Of a stretch of 38,458 nt of DNA, positions 25,198-35,800 are shown one piece after another. The first letter of the stretch is position 1; each line of letters begins with the position of its first letter. Where the stretch lies: positions 1 through 38,458 of the IMG/VR virus record IMGVR_UViG_3300031787_000348; one strand, written 5' to 3'. Under the pieces are notes generated by a model, which saw only the letters and a program-made list of their open reading frames with translations, searched no databases and had not been told where the DNA came from. The DNA is from a virus. The position numbers and the translations under genes are program-made.

Positions 25198-26838
25198 ATG
25201 GACGCCAACGCCATTCTTCAGCAGAGCCTCGGCCCAATGCTCGAGGGCATCGCCGCGTACGGACGACAGCTTGCTGATCAGCGCAGGCTCGCCGACGAGC
25301 GCCAGTACCGCCGCTCCGTTGTCAGCGAGGAGCGCCAGTACGCGCAGTCCGTTCGCGACGATGAGCGCACGTACCAGGAGCGCCGTGACGCGAAGCGCAA
25401 CGAGCGGGAGGATACGGTCTACAGTCGCGCCCGCGCCGATGCCAAGAGCGACGATCAGGACAAGCATCGCCGCGAGCTGGTCCGAAACATCACGGCCGCG
25501 TTCCCGGGCGACAATGTCGCTGGCATGAGCGACGCCGCCCTCGAGGCGCGATCGATCGAGGCTAAGCGCAAGCTCGCCGCCGACGATGTCAGCGCGAAGT
25601 CCGAGGCTGAGATCCGTGGTGACGCCCGGCGCATGGGCATTGCCGACGCCGAGAAGGGCGACATCGCCGCGGTCCGAAAGGCCGTGATCGACAAGCGCAG
25701 CCAGGAGGCTGCCGATCTTGAGCGGACCCGCATCGCCCAGGCCGACCAGATCCAGGAGGACCGACTCGGCGAGCCTGGCGGGAAGTCTGCGCTCGAGGCC
25801 TACAACTCACTGGCCCAGCAGAAGGCAGCCGTCCTGCGCGAGTTCGCCATCTCGACGATGCAGGAGAATGCCGTGGAGGATCCCGAGCGGAAGCGCCGCG
25901 TCGGCGCCAAGACCGTTGCACTCCTGGCGACCACGGATCCCGAGCTGTACCAGAAGCTGGTCGGCAATCCGAAGCTCAACCAGGGCGTCCTGGAGCGAAT
26001 CAAGAACGGCGAGATGCCCGCGCCTGGATCGGTGGACGCTGAGCAGTCCGGAATCCTGCTCTCCGTCAACCAGCAGGCCGACGCCGAGGTGATGAAGGAG
26101 GATCTGGCTTCCGGCCGGCTCGACGCCATGCGTTCCCGCGGAGACTCCTTCGAGAAGAAGGCGATCCTTGACGCCCGGCTCAGGGACATCGACGACAAGA
26201 TCTCCGGCCTGACGCAGGCCTATCCGGCGCTCCGCAAGCGCCCGTACATCGACAAGGACGTTCTCATTGGAGCGAAGGTTGCGACGGGATCCGGGCTTCC
26301 TGGTCTCCCGAAGCCGTCGGCCGCCCTGAGTCAGCCTGCGTCGAGCCCTGTGCCCGACAAGCCGTCGGCCGCTTCCGGGTTTGGTGATTCACCAATGCGG
26401 GTCATCGCGCCAGCTCCGGCCGGACTTAACGCGCCACCCAGCCAGGCGGTCAGCCCCGACGGGTTCTGGTCTGGAGGCGGTCCAATGTCGTCCATGCCGA
26501 CGGTTGATGTGAACAATCTGGTCCCGCTCGACACCATGAGCCAGTACCGCTCCCGAGCCCGGGAGCTTACCGCTGGGCCTCGCGGCAGCTTCGATCCGCT
26601 TCAGCTTCCGATGGATGATCGGATTGCCATGCTGACTGGCATCGCGCCGCAGCAGGTCGGCCTGTCCCGGTTCAGTGTCACTCCAGCCGAGATCGTATCC
26701 AGGAACAGGGATGCCATCTACGACCAGTTCTCCAAGCTGCCTCCTGCGGTTCAGGAGAAGGCTGTCATTGACGCGATCAGCGCCTCCTACAACGATCCGA
26801 CCCGTCGTCGCCCGCTCTTTGGATGGCAGTACGACTGA
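25198..26838 (+). CDS. Internal virion / ejection protein B candidate
   Basis: This 546-residue protein is highly charged. Residues 20-90 have a repeating Arg/Glu/Gln/Asp helix (RRLADERQYRRS, EERQYAQSVR, DDERTYQERR) suggesting a long coiled coil. Residues 90-340 are mainly helical. Residues 345-430 are Pro/Ser/Ala-rich and disordered, and the last 100 residues (YRSRARELTAG to FGWQYD) look folded. No enzyme motif was recognised, for example no lysozyme or transglycosylase signature. It fits internal core or ejection proteins that leave the head with the DNA. The ATG at 25198 has a poor ribosome site, 24 bases after the previous stop. Confidence 0.65.
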   Translation: MDANAILQQSLGPMLEGIAAYGRQLADQRRLADERQYRRSVVSEERQYAQSVRDDERTYQERRDAKRNEREDTVYSRARADAKSDDQDKHRRELVRNITAAFPGDNVAGMSDAALEARSIEAKRKLAADDVSAKSEAEIRGDARRMGIADAEKGDIAAVRKAVIDKRSQEAADLERTRIAQADQIQEDRLGEPGGKSALEAYNSLAQQKAAVLREFAISTMQENAVEDPERKRRVGAKTVALLATTDPELYQKLVGNPKLNQGVLERIKNGEMPAPGSVDAEQSGILLSVNQQADAEVMKEDLASGRLDAMRSRGDSFEKKAILDARLRDIDDKISGLTQAYPALRKRPYIDKDVLIGAKVATGSGLPGLPKPSAALSQPASSPVPDKPSAASGFGDSPMRVIAPAPAGLNAPPSQAVSPDGFWSGGGPMSSMPTVDVNNLVPLDTMSQYRSRARELTAGPRGSFDPLQLPMDDRIAMLTGIAPQQVGLSRFSVTPAEIVSRNRDAIYDQFSKLPPAVQEKAVIDAISASYNDPTRRRPLFGWQYD

Positions 26839-26852
26839 CCTCCCTCTAGGCC

Positions 26853-29800
26853 ATGGCCAACTCCCTCGTTCAATGGTGGCGTGATCAGAATCCTGGTGAC
26901 GCCGGACTGCCCGACCAGGATGTCACGCTGAAGATTGCGGATCTCGCACCGGCCTACAAGGCGCAGGGTCGGGACATCTTCACCGAGTTCCCTGACTTCG
27001 CGGCCGACTACGACGCGATCACGCAGAGCATGCGGCGTGAGAATCGCCGCGAGTTCAGCACCCTCGGGAACGAGATCTCCCGCGGCGTGGAGCGCGGGTA
27101 CGAGGGGCTCAAGTCCACGATCACTGGAGCTGCGGCCCTGGCGGCTGACGCGATCCCAGGCAAGTTCGCGGATCCTGTTCGCGACGCGCTGATCAGCAAG
27201 TACCGGAAGCAGCAGGAGGCGGCGTCGGCTGACGACGTTGTCGCTGCCGTGCCGTCCTACAAGGATGTCGAGAGTGTCGGCGACGCGGCGAAGTACGTCG
27301 CAGGCTTGGCTGGCGAGGCTGTTCCGTCCATCGCTGAATCTGTCGCGACCGGCATTGCAGGCGCCGCGATCGGCACCGCGGCCGAGCCTGGTGGCGGCAC
27401 TGTCGTCGGCGGTGTTGCGGGTCTTGTCGCAAAGCAGGCCGCGAAGCGACTCATCGCGAAGAAGGTGGCCGGTTTCACTGCCAAGGAGATCGAGGAGGCC
27501 GCGCTCAAGGGTGTTGGCAGCGAGGCCCTGAAGACGCTCGTCAAGGCGGAAACCAAGGCGCTCATGTCTGGCGCAGGAGCCGCCATTGCTGGAGCCATCA
27601 ACAGCTACGGGCTGAGCGCGGGAGAGATCTATGGAGAGCTGGCGACCAATCCGAATGTCGATCCCGAGGACGCCTTCAAGGTCGCCCTGACCGCCGCGGT
27701 TCCGGCCGCTGCGCTCGACACCGTGCTCCCGACGTACGTGATCGGGAAGTCCGGCGTCCTGAGCCGCCTGGCCGGAGCCGTCGAGAACTTCGGCGAGACC
27801 GAGCGCCGCGGCTTCCTTGGATACGTCACCCGGCTGGCCGCCGAGATCCCGAAGACCGCAACCCTCGAGGGCGGCACCGAGGCGTTCCAGGAGATGGTCA
27901 ACATCGCCGCGGAGAAGTACGCCGAGACCAAGACCTTTGGGGAGTTCACCACCGGAGACTGGGAGCGCGTCGCAAACGCTGCTGCCGGTGGCGCTGCTGG
28001 CGGCTTTGTCGCCGCTCCGGCCGCGTCTGTCCGCATGGCGCCCGAGGCGACCAATCGGGCGTCCGCTGATGCCGGCGGGGAGAAGAAGGATGAGGCTGCA
28101 AAGACCGAGGAGAAGAAGCCGGAAGCGGAATCCACCCAGGCCGATCCCTCTCCCACCATTGGTCAGGAAATCCTTCAGGAGAACTTCGACGTCAACGTCG
28201 AGGGCATCGTCGACCTGGCTAAGCGCAAGCTGGCCGGCGAGGACGTGCTCGCCGAGGAGGAGGCGCTCAAGAAGTACCCTGACGCCGTCCGCCGCTACCA
28301 GGCCGAGGTCATCAAGCAGAGCGAGGCCAAGCTCGCCGCCGCCAGCAAGGCGGCCACCGATGCATCCGAAGCCGCTGCCCCCGCTGCTCCCACCGCGGAG
28401 CAGAACCCATCTTCCCCGCCGACTGAAGTTTCGCTACCGGCGGACGCCGGAGCTGCCCCTGGGGGTGGTGTCCCCGCGGCGGCTCCGGCTCAACCTTCGA
28501 CGCAGCCCAAGCCCGATATCGCGAATCCGATATCGGAACCGGATGCGTCCGCAGAGCCCGAGCCACCCAAGGTCGACGAGAAGGTCGCTGCCGCGGTCGA
28601 GGCCAGGACCAAGCGTGCCCAAGCCAAGATCGGAAAGATCCAGTCGGAGATGGCCGCGCTCGAGAAGGAGGCTTCCGATGCACGAGCCAAGGTGACGGAG
28701 GCTCAGGCCGCACTCGCCAGGTACGAGAAGGCAGACCAGAAGGGTCGCGCCGCGATGGCCGATGAGATGAAGAAGTATGGCGGCCCTGCCGGCATCGCAG
28801 ACTTCATCAAGAACGCATCCATTCTCCGGAAGGACGAAAAGACCGGAAAGCCCAAGCTCACGCTGAATGGCCGACGGGACGGGCGCGGCGGTGTTGCTGC
28901 CAAGCTCGCGTCAATGGCCAAGTTGATGGAGAAGGAGGAGCTTGGATTGAAGCGGGCCGCATCGAGCCAGGCCATCACTTCGGACGACGTGAATCTGGAT
29001 GTCGGATCCACTGATGCTGATGACCAGGAGGAAGGTGTCGATAGTGGCAAGCCGACCGATCCGCCAGGCTACTACGACATCGCTGACGAGTCCGAGTTTG
29101 GGCAGGACCTCAAGGCCTTGGTTGAGCAGGTCAAGTCCAAGGGCGCTGGTAGCGCCGCTGCCGTAGTCAGGCTCGGTGGAATGCTCACCTCCCGCGCCCA
29201 CGACAAGCGCAGCGGAAGCGCGACCAGCTACCGCGTCACGGCGTGGGTCGGGCCTGACGGCAAGGTCACCCTCTCTACGTCCCACCGTCGCTCCGGTGGC
29301 GACTTTATCACCCCCAATCAGGTGTACCGCTTCGCAGTGAAGGACGGTCCCGCCACGATCAAGGGTGCCTCGATGGGCATCGTTGAAATGATCGACGCCG
29401 GCTACACGCCGCACGCCTCAATGCTGCTGTCCTCGGACCGGGACCATGGCGCCCAGTTCTTCGGTAGCGTCGAGGAGTTCGATGCCAAGTTCGGATCCCT
29501 CAAGCAGGCGCGAGACGCTGTGTCCACCGTTGAGAATGAAACGGCCACTTCGGATGGCGGATCGGTCATCGTCGACACCAACCAGAAGGACGCATCGGTT
29601 GAGTTGGATGATGCCGAGTTTGCCTTGGCCAATCAGCTCCTGCAGGCCGCCGTGTCTGACGCGCTGCAGAGTGGTATTCCCGCCGTCGTCGAGGGCCGGT
29701 TTAATCCAGCGTTTTTCAAGGACACATTGGCTGGCCGAATGATCTCGCGGCACCAGCAGATCGAGAACGCCATCAAGGAAGAGAAGCCGATCTCCGCCAA

Positions 29801-32800
29801 TATCGGGGCCGAGTTTATTGACGACCTTGTTAAACTGGCTGAAGCGGCGGACATTGAGCTTGGTGGCGGTGATGTAACTGCCATCGTTAAGACGATGCCG
29901 GATGCCATCGGTCAGCTTGCCGATCGGTTCCAGAGCGGCCTACGCCTGGCCAAGCAGAAGCAGGAGAAATCGAAGAATGAAAACACTGAAGGTGCCCCAG
30001 CAGTTGGCGGCAAATCTGACGCCGGATCAGCAGCGTCGTCTGCTGGAAATGGTGGCGACGTCGGCGAAGGCGATCGCAGCATCGCGCAAGAAACAGGTCC
30101 GGGGCCAGCGCAGGCAGCCGCGCCCGCAGCAGGTGGTGCAGGACAAGCCGAAGGGGCCTCCCCCGGAGGTGATGTAACCTCCGCGCAGGTTCAGGCGGAT
30201 CGCGACCTGAAGAAGGTCTCGGACTCGACTGTCGAGGCGTTTGAGGAGCGTGCCGCCGAGCTGCTCGACGACGGCGTCATCACCGACGACGAGCACGACG
30301 AGGCCCTCGACAGGGTGTACGACCTGATCAAGGGGGACCCGAAGGACTACCAGGGCATCATCGACCTGGTGAAGGAGCTCAACGAGGAGTTCCGCGAACT
30401 CGAGGCCGAGAGGAAGTCGAACACTCGCTCCCGCATGGCGCAGGAGGATGTCGACGCTGTCGACACCGTGTCGCTGGCGGACGGTCGTTTGATCGCGCCC
30501 GAGCTGTCGCCCACCTCGATCCAGGCGATCATCCACAACATCATGCGGCTGATGCGGCCGAAGCCGCAGAACCTGTCCGCGCCTCTTTCGGCTGCCGACC
30601 TTCGCACCAAGTACCCCGACCTCAGGTCCGCGCTGCGCCGGATCGCCATTGCATCCGCGTCCGACGGCACCCCTGCCGGCGCCATCCGCGCTGCAGCCGC
30701 GAAGGCCATGATGGATCAGGGCAACTCGGCGGGAGTGACCATGATCATCGGGGACAACCCGGATGTGCCCGGTCAGCTCGGGAAGTACGACCTGCGCTCG
30801 GATACGATCACCGTGTTCGCCGCAGGGCACACCAACGAGGACGATCTCCAGTCCACCATCCTCGAGGAGGCGCTTCACGCCTTCACCGCCAAGGCCCGTG
30901 TCGCCTTCTCGAAGGCGCCGGAGTCGCTGAACGAGTCCACGCGGGACGCCATCTCCGGCATCGAGTCGATGATGAAGCTGGCCCGCGACAACGGCATGAC
31001 CTGGCAGCAGAGCGACGGGTCGCCCGAGGTTGCGTTCGACGAGTTCGTGGCTGCGGTGATCCGCGACCGCGGGTTCCAGGACCGCCTGCAGACCATCGGC
31101 GTGAGCCGGGACTTCGGCGTGGCGAAGGCGACCAACCTCTTCGAGGCGATCGTCCAGTACATCGGCAGGATCGTGGCCAGCCTGGTGGAGCGTTTCTCCG
31201 AGCTGTTCGGCATCAACGGACCGACCAAGCGCACCGCGCTGGATGCCAGTGTCTCGATGGTGAAGCAGCTCATTGAGGCCCATCAGCGGATCGCGCCGTC
31301 GGGTGGCCTGGTTGAAGGCGAGCGGGCACGCAAGGTCGACGGCACCGTCGGCACTGGCGGCGAGATCACCGTGGACTCCAGCAGCTTTGCGGCCGACGCG
31401 ACCGCCGAGGCGAAGCGACTCATGGCGCTGCAGAACCAGATCGCCGACGCGATGATCGACATGATCAACAGCTGGAACTCCAAGGGGAACAACAGGTCCT
31501 CCGCCGGGGTTCAGCTGCTGAACGATGATCAGGCCATCCGGCGGATGATCCTCGACGTGGTGAGCTCGACCTCGCCCCTTCCATCCGAGGCCAAGATCGC
31601 CATCAACACGGCGCTGACCGACCAGGGTGCGGCGCCTGTCCTGGAAACGATCGGCATTGGGGATCTCGAGTCCCTTTCGGATGCGCCGAAGGTGGCGAAG
31701 CAGGCCCTCAACGCCCTGTACTCCATCCGGCAGAAGCTGGGCGCCGAACTGGAGATCGCACGCGACCTCTTTGGAAAGCGGAACATCCTGTCCGCGATCG
31801 CGAGCGCCAGCTTCGAGCTGACCGAACTCACGAAGAAGTACGAGGACATGACCTTCATCGGCAAGGAGCTGGTGAAGGAGGTGCGCCGGTCTATCAACGA
31901 GAGCGAGGACAGGGGAGCTGGATCCATCGCCAAGGCCATGGGCCTGAGTCAGGGCAGGAAGGCATCGCTGGCCGCCGCCGAGACCTGGGTCCGCGGCAAC
32001 CTGCCGCAGTTCACCGACGCCGTCACCGCGCTGGCCGAGCTCGGTCTGGACCCGAAGCTCACCCCGCCGGCCGACATCCTGCGCGACGTCATCGCGGCCA
32101 CCCCGGGCAAGCCTGCCCTGGCGCCACTGAACGACGTGGGTCGCCTGTCCATGGCGCTGCAGTTCGCCCGCCGTCGTCCGATGGTGATGCAGCTTCTGGC
32201 CACCCGCGGCAAGGGTGAGGCTGGCGCCTTGCGCTCGATCATCAACCAGGCCATGAGCGACCGGCCTGACGCCATCGCCCTGGCGAAGCGCGACCTCTCC
32301 AAGCTGACCAAGGTTGGCCACATCGCCGGACGCATCATCGACGAGATCGAGACCAAGCGCCGCCAGCACCGCGCCATGCTCGACCGGGCCAAGGTGATGG
32401 CTGAGCGGGAGCAGTTCATCATCGACACCAATCAGGCGCTGAACCGCCGGATCGGAAAGCTCGAGCAGCTGCTGCAGCTGGAGTCGACCGGCATCAACGG
32501 CGGGGAATGGACCGCGCATGCCGGCGCCGTGTACCGGGTTCCGACCAGCCCGAACCAGTCGGCAGGAGAGCTGTTCTCCGCGGCCCAGGGATCTCCGGAG
32601 TACCGGGTCCTGAGCCTCGGGTTCGACTTCGACGGGGCCAAGGTGCGCCAGGACATGGCCGCCATGAAGGCCTGGCTCGACGCCAACCCCGACCTGCAGG
32701 GGACGGCGAACTACACCATGATGGTCCGGCAGGTCGACGCGCTGGCCAGGGTGTACTCCCGGGAGCTGGATGCGAACGTGAAGCGTGGACCTTCGGGCCT

Positions 32801-35800
32801 GGTCATCCGGGTGCTTGGGTCCACGGCAGACCGACTGGACCAGATCGGGCTTCGTGGCGCCAAGGAGGCGGCCCGCATGACCCGCCAGTTCGTGGCTGGG
32901 TTCGAGCAGTCCCTTCGCTCGGTCGACGCCAAGCGGTTCCATGAGTTCGACGCGCTGATGCGCCAGGGTGTCCAGATCACCAAGCTGCACCCCCGCGAGT
33001 TCAAGCGGCTCTACTACAACCGAGCCCTGGGCTACCTCGAGTCCCGGCAGGACCTGCTGAACCCCGGGATCCCGACGGAGCAGCAGACCGCCAACCTCAT
33101 CGACGAGGCCGTCAAGTTCCTGAACAGCCAGGATCAGATGTCGAGCCAGCTCGAGGAGGTCGTCCGCCTTCTGCTCGGCACCACGGCCGACAACGGCCAG
33201 ATCATCACCAGAGAGAACCGACGCAACTTCGGTCTCAAGGTCCGCGACGTGATGAAGGGTGGCCGGGTGTACCTGCGCGAGATCATTGGCAGCCCGCTGT
33301 CGACCGCGGCCCGCGGCATCCACGAGGACGTCCGTGCCTGGGTGGGTCGTGCGAAGGCTGCGTGGTCCACGCCGTACGACGTTGCCGGATCCAAGGAGAC
33401 CAAGCTCCGCGGCGAGCCGATCTCGCTGCTGTACACCACCGACCGGGCTGCGCTGGAGGCGATCATCAAGACCAGGTTCACGGACGAGGTTGTCACCCGG
33501 TTCCTGAAGCCTCTGGCCTACAAGACCGGCATGACCAACTTTGCAGGACCCGAGATCCTCGGGGTGTCCGACATGGCCTCCCGCAAGAACCTGATCGAGG
33601 CCTACAGCCGGTCGAGTGGCGACGTGCTGCGCTTCATCGAGGAGCTGCACGCCCTCGAGGGTGGATCTCCGGCCGACCTGCCCACTTTCGTCGGGTCGAC
33701 GCTGGCGACGCTCCAGAGCTACATGAGCACGCTGGAGTCGATCACCGACGCCGCCGGGCAGCCGCTCGACGACGACGCCGACCCAGGCCTGAACTTCCTC
33801 AACGCACGCCAGGGCGAGGACTTCCCCTGGGAGTGGCTCGACTACAAGGAGTATGGATTCCAGCAGCGGACCCGGTATCTGCGCGTGATGGCGCAGCAGG
33901 CCGCCTTCGGTGACGGGTCGTCCTCTTTCAGCGCGGCCCTGGCTGAAGCCAAGAAGCAGCTCGAGTCCCTGCGCGAGGAGTACGAGCGGGCCAACGCGAT
34001 GCTGACGGCCGGCAACAAGGCGGGCGCCGAGGCCCTGATGAACAAGGACGGCCTCCGCACGGCGCGGAGCAATGCCGCAGCAAACCTGGTCGAGCTCCAG
34101 CGGGTGGCAAGCCGCCACGCCGACATGATGCGGACGCTGAATGGCGGACCCTCTGGGCTCCGTGCGTTCTCGGAGCTGCTGGGCGTGATCTCCGGCATGA
34201 CCGTGCAGGGCTTCGCGACCGCGGCCACCGACTCGGTGACGCTGATCGAGGCGCCGTTCCGCAAGTTCGGCTTCACCAAGGAGGCCCTGCAGTTCATCAC
34301 CGGCACCTGGCGTGCGCTGGGCACCGAGGTCTGGGGCACCTTTGCCCAGGCGTTCGGCATGGACATGCACACCGACGCGGCAACCGAGGCGGAGACCCGG
34401 CTGCTGAACCGGATGGGCTTGGCCGATCTGGATAGCCTCTCCAATCAGCGTGGGTTCAAGGCGCTGCATGAGCGGTACATCGAGGAGCTCAGTGACGAGC
34501 TGTCGTTCTCCGCCATCGCCACGCGGTATCAGAACGAGCGGATCCGCATGGCCACCCAGATGGCGGGCGCGGCGGTGAGCCGGGTCGCCAAGGGTGCCAA
34601 GGTCTTCCTGGAAGCGGGCATCGGAGTGGCTGATGAAGCCGAGACCGGATTCGCCACGCTGAAGCTGCTGAATCCGTTCAGCCAGGGATCCATCTGGATG
34701 CACCGCGCCGCGGCCCGCCAGTGGCTCCGCACGGTGAACAACGCGATCCTCAAGGCGGAGGCGTACTTCAGGGCGCACCCGCAGCACGAGGCCGATCCCA
34801 ACTTCCGGTTCACGGCCAAGGAGCTGGGGTACACCGGCAAGACGCTGACCGGCATGAAGCTGGACAACCGGGCCTGGGAGTTCCTGGCGGAGAAGCTGGC
34901 CCAGTCCGGCATCTCCCTCGAGGAGGCCGCCCGGCGGAAGATGCGCGGCGCGGACCCGCTGACCTTCAGTCAGACCCAGTCCGCGCTCTCGCTGGCGCAG
35001 ACCGAGATCCTGCTGAACAGCAGCCCGACCACCCGGCCGGCCTGGGCCATGACCCCGGGCGGCAAGCTGATCACCCCGCTGATCGGCTGGTCCCTCTACA
35101 AGACGGCCGACCTGGTGAAGACGGCGGGCGATCCCCAGTACCGGCGCGACGGCAAATCGTTCGTTGCGTTCATGGAGGCGATGATGTTCGGAGTGCTGCC
35201 GGTGGCGCTGGTGTACGCCGTGCTGCGCGACGAGTACGAGGAGGATGTCCTCAAGAAGAAGCAGAACGTCATGCCGCTGCGGGCTGACGCGACGCTGCCC
35301 GCGGCCGTGCTCGATGCGACGTCCAGGATGGGCGTGTTCGGCGTGCTGGGTGAGATCCCCAACACGATCGTCAACCAGGCCACCGCCCGGGAGGTCTCGA
35401 TCGACTCCCGCGTGTTCGCCGTGAGCTCGCTCATCAGCCTGATGAAGGTGGCCACCACGGCATACAACCAGGACTTCACGATGACCTACGCGACCACGAT
35501 GCGGCCGTTCCTGCAGGCGGTTGGTGGCAGTGGCTACCTACAGAACTTCGACGCGCTCAACGGTCTCGCCGGGCTGGACAACATCGAGTCGCGCATGGCC
35601 CGACGCATCAACGTCGGCAACCACCTGCGCGTGGCTGGCCGGATGAACGGACTCGAGGTGCGGACCTCGAGGGGGTCGACGGTGACCGCCAACCCGGTCC
35701 GCCCGCACGTCGTGAACATGGCGCTGGCAGCGTACGCGAACGACGCCTCCGGGTTCCGTGACTCGTACGAGAAGGCGCTGCAGGCGGCCATCAAGGAATA

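Noticed and set aside
30027-34787. Antisense open frame of 1586 codons
   Set aside because: It is opposite the giant gene, rich in His, Arg, Val, Gly and Leu as expected for a GC-driven shadow frame, with no recognisable domain.
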